From assembly GCF_014648515.1 (NCBI RefSeq), contig NZ_BMRG01000002.1, positions 381,522-431,530 on the forward strand: 50,009 nucleotides of DNA, given 5' to 3'. The notes under the pieces were generated by a model. The model was given only the letters and a program-made list of their open reading frames with translations, searched no databases and was not told the DNA's origin. The first letter of the stretch is position 1. Each line of letters begins with the position of its first letter. Both the position numbers and the translations under genes were made by a program. Shown piece by piece: positions 27,676 through 35,839 of this stretch. The DNA is from Saccharothrix coeruleofusca. Its GTDB lineage: Bacteria > Actinomycetota > Actinomycetes > Mycobacteriales > Pseudonocardiaceae.

Positions 27676-28283
27676 CTCGTCTTGCTCCGCTGGTAGATCG
27701 CTTGCCGACCGTCCTCCGTGGACGGTCTTCTCGCTTCCGTGGATCTTCCGTGCCCCTCACGGGCCCTCTTCTGTGCCCTTTCGGGCAGTCCCCATCACCT
27801 TGCTGAACCACCGCAGCTTGGTGCGGTACCCCCTGGTTCCGCTTGCCCAGATCCGCCAGCCGCATCGCCGACCCAAGGGGCACGTACACCGTCACCCTTG
27901 CCACTCGATGACCGGCCGTGCCGCCAAGCGGCCCGGGGTGCAGCCCCACCCACACCGCCAAGGCGGCCAGCGGGACAGCAGAGCCAGCATCACCAGGTGG
28001 CCCGACACGATCACGCAGTCTGTCCACATAGGACAGTGGCTCGCATGGAACCCCACCCTCTGAGGGCCGCACCCAGATGGGGCGCGGCTTTGCACGGGGG
28101 GTGGCTACCAGGGCCTACGACGAGCCAATCCGCCACTACATCACCATCACCGATCAGGCCGAGTGCAGTGCCGAGGCGTCGAGTCCTTCACACTCCTCAT
28201 AGGGAAGGACGACGCCGCGCCCGGCCTGTTCGCCACCTCCTCCTGGTGTTCGACCCGATGTGGAACCGCGCCAAGGAGACCGC
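27676..28283. other. Degenerate segment next to tRNA-Gly, possible element remnant
   Basis: No intact gene. A small hairpin at 27707-27727 (GACCGTCC/GGACGGTC, then TTCTC) could terminate the tRNA transcript. On the minus strand about 27780-28095 has two overlapping frames, neither complete. On the plus strand a GTG frame near 28099 (begins V-A-T-R-A-Y-D-E-P-I-R-H-Y-I-T) stops after about 33 codons. This looks like decayed coding sequence left by an insertion. I cannot name the original genes. Confidence 0.45.
27707..27727 (+). terminator. Terminator downstream of tRNA-Gly
   Basis: GACCGTCC and GGACGGTC form an 8-bp stem with a 5-base loop, followed by TTCTC, 32 nt after the tRNA 3' end. Confidence 0.65.
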
Positions 28284-29117
28284 GTGACGCCCTCGCCCGA
28301 CCGACTGGCCGAGATCGCACGTCAGGCCGTGACCATCGGAACCGACCTGATCAAGACCACCAGGCCGCAAACAGTCATCGAGAAGGCCGACCGAGACACC
28401 TTCACCGACGTCGATCTACGCATCGAACACGAGATACGCGCCTATCTGGCCAAAATCACTCCCGAGATCGGCTTCATCGGCGAGGAAGGGGGAGCGGACG
28501 ACCAGACCGCCGACAGCGACCTTCACTGGTCACTGGACCCCGTCGACGGAACGGCCAACCTCGTCCACGGCGTGCCACTGTGCGGAGTCTCCCTCGGACT
28601 CATGCAGGGAGACCGTGCCATTGTCGCCGCCATCGCCCTGCCCTACGCGGACCTGCACTACACCGCCGCCCACGGCCACGGCGCGTACGTCAACGGTCGC
28701 CCCATCCGAGTGAGCACCACGGCCGAGCCGTCCAAGGCGATGGTCGCCATCGGCGACCACGCCACCGGCGAGGACTCCCACGAGAAGAACAAGCAGCGCA
28801 TCGCCCTCACCGCCGCACTGGCCGCCCAAGTCGAACGCATCCGCATGTTCGGATCCGCCGCCCACGACCTCACCTGGCTGGCCGAAGGCCGCATCGACGC
28901 CGCCGTGATCATGTCCAACAAGACCCACGACATCGCCGCAGGCGTCCTCATCGCCCGCGAAGCCGGAGCCATCGCACTCGACAGCACCGGCCGCGAACAC
29001 ACCTCGGCCGCCACCCATACCATCGCTGCCGCACCAAGCATTGCCGAACCGCTGCTCTCCCTGGTGCAGGCGGGCATCGGGATTGAACCCTCACAGTTGC
29101 CGAATACGGCTCTCTGA
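28284..29117 (+). CDS. Inositol monophosphatase family protein
   Basis: A 277-residue Mg-dependent sugar/inositol phosphatase-type protein. The metal-binding residues are visible in F-T-D-V-D, G-E-E-G-G and D-P-V-D-G-T-A-N. The C-terminal signature is T-H-D-I-A-A-G with H in place of the usual W before the Asp. GTG 28284 has AAGGAG upstream. Its third codon positions are less GC-rich than in core genes, which fits acquisition by transfer. The substrate is unknown. Confidence 0.88.
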   Translation: MTPSPDRLAEIARQAVTIGTDLIKTTRPQTVIEKADRDTFTDVDLRIEHEIRAYLAKITPEIGFIGEEGGADDQTADSDLHWSLDPVDGTANLVHGVPLCGVSLGLMQGDRAIVAAIALPYADLHYTAAHGHGAYVNGRPIRVSTTAEPSKAMVAIGDHATGEDSHEKNKQRIALTAALAAQVERIRMFGSAAHDLTWLAEGRIDAAVIMSNKTHDIAAGVLIAREAGAIALDSTGREHTSAATHTIAAAPSIAEPLLSLVQAGIGIEPSQLPNTAL

Positions 29118-29370
29118 GATCAGTACGGTCGACTACCGCGATGCGGCCAACCCCGCCTCACATTTGCACAGCCTCCCCGCATCGCTGCCACTGGGCCCGC
29201 GTTCCGTTCCACCAAGCAGTCACGCGGAGCAGGTTCCTGCGCCCTGAAAGGCCGTGTGCCACGGAGAGGCGAATTGCCACCAAGCCGCTTCCGACCACAA
29301 CAGCTTCGCCACTTCGTCAACGAACGACATGGCCACAATATTCGCCGCCCCACCTGGAGTTATTATTCCA

Positions 29371-29985
29371 TCACCGTTTGCGCCGCCCATCCCGTGGCAG
29401 CGCTTTAGGCGTCACCGTGGTACTGTCCGCCAAGAGATGACTGGTTACAGCTTGAGCATCGGGCTCGACATCAAGAGCGCGCATGGCGGTCACGCTCTTA
29501 AGTCGGTCCCGCAGTGTGCTGTCATCAACCTGCTCGATAAGCTGAAGCGTTTGCTGCAGTCGACGATCAGACTGCAACTCCTTTTCGATCTTCTCAACCT
29601 GTTCGGTCAAGTGCCTGCGTGCCCGATTGGCGTGCAACGCAAACGCTCCACCGCACGTCCCAATGATGGCACCGCTCAAGCTTGAAACCAGCGCCGCGTA
29701 GTTAAGCCCAGGACCACTCCCGCGCAGAAGTGCCAATCCGCCACCCGCGAGCACGACAATTGCGCCTATACCCATAAACACCAAGCTCATGCGGAACGTG
29801 ATCTCCGCCTGCTTGAAGGCTTGGTTGTAGAAGTTGAAAAGAAATGACTGGCGGCGCTCAGAGTATCCGTCGCCCTCCGGGTTCGAAGTTGCCCGTGCGC
29901 CGACATGAACAGCCTGTACAACATTTCCATGGAAAACGTTCACCACGCTGTTCTCATTTAAGCCTCGCCCATCACCGTCACCCAT
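29371..29985 (-). CDS. RHIM-like motif plus two-helix (TRADD-N-associated type) membrane protein
   Basis: A 204-residue protein from ATG 29985 (GGGAG 9 nt upstream; GTG 29991 is an alternative). Residues 12-30 contain N-V-F-H-G-N-V-V-Q-A-V-H-V-G-A. This resembles the V-Q-x-G amyloid core of RHIM and the actinobacterial amyloid-signalling motifs (BASS type). F-N-F-Y-N-Q-A-F-K-Q-A then leads into two membrane helices (about 66-87 and 95-119). A basic helical segment follows: N-R-A-R-R-H-L-T, then D-R-R-L-Q-Q-T-L-Q-L-I-E. That layout matches the two-helix domain associated with bacterial TRADD-N proteins in predicted cell-death systems. Function is inferred; no partner ATPase is adjacent. Confidence 0.75.
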   Translation of the reverse strand: MGDGDGRGLNENSVVNVFHGNVVQAVHVGARATSNPEGDGYSERRQSFLFNFYNQAFKQAEITFRMSLVFMGIGAIVVLAGGGLALLRGSGPGLNYAALVSSLSGAIIGTCGGAFALHANRARRHLTEQVEKIEKELQSDRRLQQTLQLIEQVDDSTLRDRLKSVTAMRALDVEPDAQAVTSHLLADSTTVTPKALPRDGRRKR

Positions 29986-30392
29986 TGACACACTCCCGTC
30001 GATTCAGGCAACATACGGGATCCTACCTCACAACGCATGATCATCGCCGCCATCACACGACGTTGTCGAACTGTAGTCGCCACTACACTCGTTCGAGCGG
30101 TCAGCACTGGTTCAAGTTGAGCAAAGGCGACGGATCCCGCGATCAGGCCACCGGACACGGAATAGCATTGATCAACTATGGTGAACGACGAGCGGAAATG
30201 ATCACGTCAGCCTCTCGAGGCAGAGAAATCCGCAGCTCATCGCCCCCTCCCCATCCCAGGGCCCAGAGCGACCAGTCGAGGACACGATGCAGTCCTGATG
30301 GCAGCGTCCACGCTCTCATCAGGGTTTGTGCGGGATACCTTTCAGATCTTCAGCGATTCACATTCCGCACCGCAGGTCACTCAGTGACCGCA
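29986..30392. other. 407-bp gene-free interval upstream of the RHIM-like gene
   Basis: Lower GC than core DNA, with no credible frame. It should hold the promoter of the minus-strand RHIM-like gene at its left end and the end of the HxlR transcript at its right end. I could not assign -35/-10 boxes with confidence. Confidence 0.45.
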
Positions 30393-30764
30393 CTATCCCT
30401 CACCGCGCGACGGCAGCCGTTGGGTGATCCGGTCGAGCAGGTCGCCCAGCGGTTCGCTGACCTCCCGGCCGAACTCCGTCAGCCCGTAGGTGACCTGGGG
30501 CGGGGTCGTCGGCTCGACCTCGCGCCGGACCAAGCCGTCTTCGACCAGGCCGCGCAAGGTTTGGGCCAGCATCTTCTCGCTGATGCCCCGGATGCTCTCA
30601 CGCAGCTCGTAGAACCGGAGGTCGCCGCCGCGCAGGGAGATCAGCACCCAGACGCCCCACTTGCTGGTCACGTGGTCGATCACGGTGCGCGCGGGGCAGT
30701 CGGTGTGAAACACCTCATACCGCTGGTCCGCCTCGGCCTGCGGTAGCTGCACACCTCCCGTCAT
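30393..30764 (-). CDS. HxlR-family transcriptional regulator
   Basis: A 123-residue winged-helix protein. It has an N-terminal Cys in D-C-P-A-R (redox- or electrophile-sensing position in several HxlR proteins) and K-W-x-x-W-V-L-I-S-L-R. The recognition helix is R-F-Y-E-L-R-E-S-I-R-G-I-S-E-K-M-L-A-Q-T-L. It is divergent from an NmrA-like oxidoreductase, the classic YtcD/QorR-type arrangement in which it represses the neighbour. Confidence 0.92.
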   Translation of the reverse strand: MTGGVQLPQAEADQRYEVFHTDCPARTVIDHVTSKWGVWVLISLRGGDLRFYELRESIRGISEKMLAQTLRGLVEDGLVRREVEPTTPPQVTYGLTEFGREVSEPLGDLLDRITQRLPSRGEG

Positions 30765-30774
30765 GTACTGAGCT

Positions 30775-30796
30775 TACCGAGAGGTACGTCCTTACC
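30775..30796. promoter_or_regulatory. Probable HxlR operator
   Basis: Alternating half-sites TACC (30775), GGTA (30783) and TACC (30793) form overlapping inverted repeats within the 92-bp divergent promoter region. This is the right place for an HxlR repressor dimer. The exact boundary is a guess. Confidence 0.45.
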
Positions 30797-30856
30797 AATA
30801 GTTAGCCCAGCTCCTAGCGTCGCCGCCACAAGAGGAGATCGAGCGAGGAGCTGCTC

Positions 30857-31696
30857 ATGATCGTGGTGACCGGTGCTACCGGGAACATCGGCAAGCCGCT
30901 GACGCGGGCGCTGGCTGAGGCGGGCCAGAAGGTGACGGCGGTGTCGCGGCGCACGGCGGAGGTGCCGGACGGCGTCCGCCACGTGACGGCCGACCTGGCC
31001 GAGCCCGCGGTCCTGGAACCGCTGCTGGCCGACGCGGAGGCGTTGTTCCTGCTGCTGTCCGGCGACATGCACGCCCCCGAAGCCAAGCCGACCGACATCA
31101 TCGGCCAAGCGGTGGCCAACGGGGTCCGCCGGGTCGTCCTGCTCTCCACGCTGGGCGTGGTCACCAGGCCCTTCGGCCGGACGCGGGTCGCGATGCGCCA
31201 GTTGGAGGACGCGCTGCGGGAGTCCGGTCTGGAGTGGGCCGTCCTGCGGCCGGGCGGCTTCGCCTCCAACGCCTTGTGGTGGGCCGAGTCCGTGCGCACG
31301 CGGCGGGTCGTCGCCGCGCCTTTCGGTGACATCGCGGTGCCGCTGATCGACCCGGCGGACATCGCCGAGGTCGCGGCGGCCTGCCTGCTGGAGGACCGGT
31401 ACAACGGCGGTGTGTACGAGTTGACCGGTCCGGAGCTGATCTCGCCGCGCGGGCAGGCGGAGGCCATCGCCGACGCGCTGGGCTCGCCGGTGCGGTTCCA
31501 CGAGCTCACCCGCGAGGAGGCCAAGGCGGGCATGGTGCGGACCATGCCGGGGGAGCTCGCCGACGACACCCTGGACATCCTCAGCTCCCCCAGTCCGGCC
31601 GAGCTGCGCGTCAGCCCGGACGTCGAGCGGGTCCTGGGCCGTGCCCCGCGCACCTTCGCCGACTGGGCCGCCCGCAACGTCGACGCGTTCCGCTGA
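30857..31696 (+). CDS. NmrA-like/atypical SDR NAD(P)H-binding oxidoreductase (QorB-like)
   Basis: A 279-residue atypical short-chain dehydrogenase. It begins with V-T-G-A-T-G-N-I-G-K, the NADP-binding turn. V-S-R-R-T at about 34-38 probably fixes the phosphate, and the atypical SDR fold continues through W-A-V-L-R-P-G-G-F. Members paired with HxlR regulators are often quinone reductases. ATG 30857 has GAGGAG upstream. Confidence 0.88.
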   Translation: MIVVTGATGNIGKPLTRALAEAGQKVTAVSRRTAEVPDGVRHVTADLAEPAVLEPLLADAEALFLLLSGDMHAPEAKPTDIIGQAVANGVRRVVLLSTLGVVTRPFGRTRVAMRQLEDALRESGLEWAVLRPGGFASNALWWAESVRTRRVVAAPFGDIAVPLIDPADIAEVAAACLLEDRYNGGVYELTGPELISPRGQAEAIADALGSPVRFHELTREEAKAGMVRTMPGELADDTLDILSSPSPAELRVSPDVERVLGRAPRTFADWAARNVDAFR

Positions 31697-31760
31697 GACC
31701 GGCCCGCGCGCTGGGGTTGCTCGGTGATCCGCTGCCGATCAGCTGCCACACTCGACGACC

Positions 31761-32024
31761 ATGAGCTTGGAGCCGCCTTCGCGCGCTGATGTCGAGAGGC
31801 AGTTCGAGCGGCTGTTGAGCGGTGCGGCCGGCCGGGAGGAGGTCGACCGGTGGGCGGCTCGGTACTTCACCGAGGACGTTGACGTGGCGGACCCGCTGGT
31901 GTGGAGCGCCCTTGGTCGCCTGCACGGGATCGATCTCCCCGCCGGCCCCGCCGGGGAGTACCTGCACGACCTCCACCAGGTTTCCGAATGGCTGTCCGAG
32001 CTGCGTGGAGATGGCTCGGAGTAG
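31761..32024 (+). CDS. Conserved hypothetical protein (87 aa)
   Basis: An 87-residue acidic, helical protein with [28 protein letters not shown] and [13 protein letters not shown]. It matches a pattern I have seen in small actinobacterial proteins of unknown function. There is no signal or membrane helix. The ribosome site is weak. Confidence 0.7.
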   Translation: MSLEPPSRADVERQFERLLSGAAGREEVDRWAARYFTEDVDVADPLVWSALGRLHGIDLPAGPAGEYLHDLHQVSEWLSELRGDGSE

Positions 32025-32100
32025 GTCCATCCGCACGGGGCGAACCTCCAGCGAGTCCATTCCGGACAAGCGGGGTCGGCCCAATGGCAGGCTGACGGGC

Positions 32101-32433
32101 ATGACCGTGCTGCGCTCCGCGATCCTGTTCGTCCTCGCCGCCATCGCCGAGATCGGTGGTGCTTGGCTTGTCTGGCAGGGGGTCCGGGAGCAGCGCGGGT
32201 GGTTGTTCGCGGGGCTGGGCGTGCTCGCGCTGGGCGCGTACGGGTTCGTGGCCACGCTCCAGCCCGACGCCAACTTCGGGCGCATCCTGGCCGCGTACGG
32301 CGGGGTGTTCGTGGCGGGTTCGCTGGTGTGGGGTGTCGTGGTCGACGGGTTCCGGCCCGACCGGTTCGACGTGATCGGCGCGGTGGTGTGCTTGGTGGGC
32401 GTCGGCCTGATCATGTACGCGCCGCGCGGGTAG
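32101..32433 (+). CDS. YnfA/UPF0060 family membrane protein
   Basis: A 110-residue protein with four membrane helices. It carries the family signature [16 protein letters not shown] and [13 protein letters not shown]. The family is related to small multidrug-resistance (SMR) proteins; substrates are poorly known. ATG 32101 is used; the longer frame is not conserved. Confidence 0.92.
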   Translation: MTVLRSAILFVLAAIAEIGGAWLVWQGVREQRGWLFAGLGVLALGAYGFVATLQPDANFGRILAAYGGVFVAGSLVWGVVVDGFRPDRFDVIGAVVCLVGVGLIMYAPRG

Positions 32434-32442
32434 TCCTCCACC

Positions 32443-32790
32443 ATGACGCGCATGGGTTTGGACCAGGTGGTGGTGGACTGCTCGGACGCCGCGGCGCTCG
32501 CGCGGTTCTGGGCGGCGTTGCTCGGCGCGGAGCCGGTCGACCGGCCGTCGGGGTGGTCGCACGTCGAGGCCGAGGGGTGGCCGCGGGTGGCGTTCCAGCC
32601 GGTGCCGGAGGGCAAGTCGGTGAAGAACCGGCTGCACTTCGACGTCGAGGTGGACGACATCGGGGCGGCGACGCGGCGGGCGCTGGAGCTGGGTGCGGTG
32701 AAGCGGGGCGAGGTCCAGTCGGACGCCGAGGGGCGGTTCCAGGTGATGCTCGACCCCGAGGGCAACGAGTTCTGCTTCGTGTCGGACTGA
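32443..32790 (+). CDS. VOC (glyoxalase-like) family protein
   Basis: A 115-residue protein with two beta-alpha-beta-beta-beta modules of the vicinal-oxygen-chelate fold. Visible motifs are L-D-Q-V-V-V-D-C-S-D, R-L-H-F-D-V-E-V-D-D and F-Q-V-M-L-D-P-E-G-N-E-F. Metal-ligand positions are partly kept. The reaction is unknown. It starts 9 bp after the ynfA-like gene, so probably one transcript. Confidence 0.88.
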   Translation: MTRMGLDQVVVDCSDAAALARFWAALLGAEPVDRPSGWSHVEAEGWPRVAFQPVPEGKSVKNRLHFDVEVDDIGAATRRALELGAVKRGEVQSDAEGRFQVMLDPEGNEFCFVSD

Positions 32791-32810
32791 ACGACCTGGA
32801 CGGGCGGCCC

Positions 32811-32847
32811 GGGCGTTGAACTCGCGGCACCCGAGGGGTCGACTCAC
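32811..32847 (-). repeat. Two-unit copy of the 22-nt intergenic repeat
   Basis: Read on the minus strand, GAGTCGACCCC begins at 32845 and CGAGTTCAACGCCC has its GAGTT at 32823. The two are exactly 22 nt apart, as in the 10446/10468 pair. The 14-mer CGAGTTCAACGCCC is shared exactly with the 10.4 kb array. Confidence 0.6.
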
Positions 32848-32908
32848 GGGGAGGAGGTGCCTCCGAAACTCGGTCGCGGTTGCCTGCCTCGGGGCGTATG
32901 AACACCGC

Positions 32909-34117
32909 ATGGGTCTGACCATCCGCACTCTCGTCCCCGATGACTCGGCACGGTTCCAGCGGTTGGTGAACGCCGCGTTCTTATCCGATGTCGATGAGGA
33001 GCACGTCGGCCGGTGGCACGGCCTGTTCGAGGCCGAGCGGCACCACGGCGTCTTCGACGGCGACGAGCTGATCGGCGGCGGTGGCATCCAGAGCCGGGAG
33101 ATGACGCTGCCCGGCGCCGGACCGCAAGCGGTTGCGGCGGTCACCTCGGTCGTGGTGAGACCGGGACACCGCAGGCGCGGCGTGCTGAACATGGTCATGC
33201 GGGCCCAGCTGCACGGGCTGCACGAGCAGGCGCGTGAGCCGCTGGCGGCGCTGTGGGCTTCCGAAGCGGCCATCTACGGCCGCTACGGCTACGGCTATGC
33301 GGCGGACTTCCTGCGCTTGTCCGTGCCCGCGCGCGCGGAGTTCCTGCCGCACGTCTCGGTCGGGGACGAGCGGGTGCGCGAGGCGCCCCGGCAGCAGGCC
33401 ATGCCGGTGATCAAGGAGCTGTACGAGCGGGTCCGGCCGCACCGCACGGGCTGGTTGAGCCGCGACGACGCGATGTGGGAGTACCGCCTCAGGGACGAGG
33501 AGCGGGACCGACACGGCCGCAGCGCCTACCGTTACGTGCTGCACCCGCGCGGTTACGCGGTCTACCGGGTCACGCAGGACTGGCAGGAGCGCGGTCCTCG
33601 GCACCAGCTGTACGTGCGGGAGCTGGCCGCGGAGGACGCCGTGGCCTTCGCCGCGCTCTACCGCTATCTGCTGGACGTGGACCTGGTGGGCGAGCTCCAG
33701 CTGTTCACCGCCGCGGACGATCCGGTGGTGCACCTGCTGGCCGACTCGCGGCTGGCGCTGCGCAGCCGCGCGGACTCGCTGTGGGTGCGGCTGGTGGACG
33801 TGGACCGCGCGCTGGCGCTGCGCCGCTACCAGTCCGATGTGGACGTGGTGCTGGAGGTCTCCGACGAGCTGTGCCCGTGGAACGCCGGCACCTGGCGGAT
33901 GACGGTCAAGGGCGGTGAGGCGGTCGTGCGGCGCACCTCCGACGCGCCGGACCTGGCGATGGACGTGCGGGCGCTGGGCGCGGCGTACCTCGGCGGGACC
34001 CGGCTGACGGTGCTGGGGGCGGCGCAGGCCGTGCACGAGCGGTCGGCGGGCGCTCTCGCCGCGCTGTCGCACGCCTTCCTCGGCGACCGCGAGCCGCACT
34101 GCCCCGAGGTGTTCTAG
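32909..34117 (+). CDS. Eis-like GNAT N-acetyltransferase
   Basis: A 402-residue protein of the enhanced-intracellular-survival (Eis) type. The N-terminal GNAT domain has V-T-S-V-V-V-R-P-G-H-R-R-R-G-V-L, the acetyl-CoA pyrophosphate loop. Y-G-R-Y-G-Y-G follows, then a second degenerate GNAT domain and a C-terminal SCP2-like domain ending in a free carboxyl-terminal Phe, as Eis uses in catalysis. Eis relatives acetylate amines, including aminoglycosides and lysines. The natural substrate is unknown. ATG 32909 matches the M-x-L-x-I-R-T-L start. Confidence 0.9.
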   Translation: MGLTIRTLVPDDSARFQRLVNAAFLSDVDEEHVGRWHGLFEAERHHGVFDGDELIGGGGIQSREMTLPGAGPQAVAAVTSVVVRPGHRRRGVLNMVMRAQLHGLHEQAREPLAALWASEAAIYGRYGYGYAADFLRLSVPARAEFLPHVSVGDERVREAPRQQAMPVIKELYERVRPHRTGWLSRDDAMWEYRLRDEERDRHGRSAYRYVLHPRGYAVYRVTQDWQERGPRHQLYVRELAAEDAVAFAALYRYLLDVDLVGELQLFTAADDPVVHLLADSRLALRSRADSLWVRLVDVDRALALRRYQSDVDVVLEVSDELCPWNAGTWRMTVKGGEAVVRRTSDAPDLAMDVRALGAAYLGGTRLTVLGAAQAVHERSAGALAALSHAFLGDREPHCPEVF

Positions 34118-34200
34118 GTCGCTCCGGGAACCCGATGCGGGGCCTCGGCGTTGTTCCGGACAAAGGCGGCGAGTAGCCGCCCCGATCTCCGGGAGGAACC

Positions 34201-34977
34201 GTGGGCACCGGTCTGGTGCTGCTCGTGCTGCTCGTCGTGGTGGTCGGCGCAGGTCTGCTCGTCGCCCGCAACCGCGCCGCGGCCCGGCAGCGGGAGCTGG
34301 AGGACGCGCAGGCCGACGCCCGCCGCTGGGTGGAGCGGCTGGGCGGCCAGGTGATGAGCCTGACCGGCACCGACACCGCCTCCCAGCAGGCGCTGGCGGA
34401 CGCCTCCGAGCGGTTCACCGCGGCGGGCTCGCAGATGGAGCAGGCGCGGACGGTGGAGCAGGCCCGGCTGGTCACGCAGACCGCCATGGAGGGCCTGTAC
34501 TACGTGCGCGCGGCGCGCACCGCGATGGGCATGGACCCCGGTCCCGAGCTGCCCGACCTCACCGGCCAGAGCCGCGCGGGGCGGGTCACCGAGGAGCGCC
34601 AGGTCGACGTCCAGGGCCACCACTACGCCGCCTCGCCGCGGCCGGGTCAGGCCACGCCGCACTACTACCCCGGCGGCATGGTGGCCGGGCGGCCGGTGCC
34701 GCAGGGCTGGTACAGCGAGCCGTGGTGGAAGCCCGCGCTGGTCGCGGGCGCCTGGGGCGTGGGTTCGTTCCTGCTGATGAACGCGATGTTCTCGGGCATG
34801 GCCGGGGTCGCCTACGCGGACGGGTACGCCGACGGCATGAACGCCGACGGTGGCGACGCGGGCGGTGACGCGGGAGCCGACGCCGGTGGTGACGCCGGTG
34901 GTGACGCGGGCGGCGACTTCGGTGGCGGCGACTTCGGCGGGGATTTCGGCGGCGACTTCGGCGGGTTCGACTTCTGA
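34201..34977 (+). CDS. Membrane protein with Gly/Asp-rich repeat tail
   Basis: A 258-residue protein. It has an N-terminal membrane helix (3-22), then a helical Ala/Gln/Glu-rich domain (28-105) and a P-H-Y-Y-P-G-G-M-V-A-G-R linker. A second hydrophobic stretch is W-W-K-P-A-L-V-A-G-A-W-G-V-G-S-F-L. The last ~45 residues are repeats of G-G-D-A and G-G-D-F, ending G-F-D-F. The layout resembles DUF1542-type membrane proteins seen in actinobacteria. GTG start with GGGAGGA upstream. Function unknown. Confidence 0.8.
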   Translation: MGTGLVLLVLLVVVVGAGLLVARNRAAARQRELEDAQADARRWVERLGGQVMSLTGTDTASQQALADASERFTAAGSQMEQARTVEQARLVTQTAMEGLYYVRAARTAMGMDPGPELPDLTGQSRAGRVTEERQVDVQGHHYAASPRPGQATPHYYPGGMVAGRPVPQGWYSEPWWKPALVAGAWGVGSFLLMNAMFSGMAGVAYADGYADGMNADGGDAGGDAGADAGGDAGGDAGGDFGGGDFGGDFGGDFGGFDF

Positions 34978-34998
34978 GCGATTGTCGAGGGGGAGGAG

Positions 34999-35030
34999 AA
35001 GGGGGGAGGCCCGCCGCGGCCTCCCCCCTT
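34999..35030. terminator. Bidirectional terminator
   Basis: AAGGGGGGAGGC (34999-35010) pairs perfectly with GCCTCCCCCCTT (35019-35030) across an 8-base loop. It lies between two convergent genes, with a short A/T edge on each side. Confidence 0.85.
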
Positions 35031-35038
35031 CGTCCGTC

Positions 35039-35839
35039 TCAGGGCTTCTGGCAGTTCGGGCACCAGTAGAGGTTGCGCCCGGCCAGCTTCGCGGTCGCCA
35101 CGGGCGTCCCGCACAGCACGCAGGGCTCGCCGGTGCGCCGGTAGACGTAGACCTCGCCGCGCCGGTTCGGGTTGGGCGGGCGGCCCATCACCTCGGGCCG
35201 GTGCTCGGGCCGCACGGTGTCGATGTAGCCGTCCCGGACGCCGTCGCTCATCAGCGCGACCAGGTCGGCCCACAGCTCCCCCCACAGCGCCCGGTCGACG
35301 CGGTCGCCCGGCGTGAACGGGTCGAGGTTGTGCCGAAACAGCACCTCGGCGCGGTAGACGTTGCCGACGCCCGCCAGCACGCCCTGGTCCATCAGCAGCT
35401 GCGCGATGGACTGCTTGGACCTGGAGACGCGCTGGTAGGCCGCTTCGGGGTCGGCGTCGGCGCGCAGCGGGTCCGGGCCCAGCCTGCCGCGCAGGCGGTC
35501 CACCGCGGCCTCGTCGAGCACCTCGCACCGGTTGGGGCCGCGCAGGTCGGTCCAGTGCGTCGGGCCGACCACGCGCATCCGCACCTGGCCGACCGGGTCC
35601 ACCACCGGGTGGGTGAACTCGGTGAACACGCCGTAGAGGCCCAGGTGGACGTGCACGACCGCGTCCGGGCCGTAGACGTGGAACAGGTGCTTGCCGTGCG
35701 CCTCGGCCTCGACCATGACGCGGCCGTCCACCGCCGAGGCGTCGAAGCGGCCCTGCGGGCTGGAGACCTCGACGACGTGGCCCGCGTAGCGCTCGTGGTG
35801 CAGCCGGGCCAGCCGGTGCAGCGTGTGGCCCTCAGGCAC
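35039..35839 (-). CDS. nei2: DNA glycosylase/AP lyase of Fpg/Nei family (Nei2-like)
   Basis: A 266-residue base-excision-repair enzyme that removes oxidised bases and nicks the abasic site. It has the mature N-terminal P-E-G-H with Pro2 as nucleophile and Glu3, K52 in H-G-K-H as the catalytic lysine, and a helix-two-turn-helix (G-V-G-N-V-Y-R-A-E). The C-terminal zinc finger is C-V-L-C ... C-P-N-C. The position matches Rv2464c (nei2) in the conserved region. It overlaps the upstream unknown gene by 8 bp. Confidence 0.93.
   Translation of the reverse strand: MPEGHTLHRLARLHHERYAGHVVEVSSPQGRFDASAVDGRVMVEAEAHGKHLFHVYGPDAVVHVHLGLYGVFTEFTHPVVDPVGQVRMRVVGPTHWTDLRGPNRCEVLDEAAVDRLRGRLGPDPLRADADPEAAYQRVSRSKQSIAQLLMDQGVLAGVGNVYRAEVLFRHNLDPFTPGDRVDRALWGELWADLVALMSDGVRDGYIDTVRPEHRPEVMGRPPNPNRRGEVYVYRRTGEPCVLCGTPVATAKLAGRNLYWCPNCQKP

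Noticed and set aside
27892-28095. 67-codon minus-strand frame as an intact membrane protein gene
   Set aside because: It has a hydrophobic start (M-W-T-D-C-V-I-V) but overlaps an equally long competing frame and has no clear ribosome site; kept only as part of a decayed segment.
29068-29100. GGGATTGAACCC as a leftover tRNA T-arm or att site
   Set aside because: Lies inside the phosphatase coding sequence and does not match the 3' part of tRNA-Gly over a useful length.
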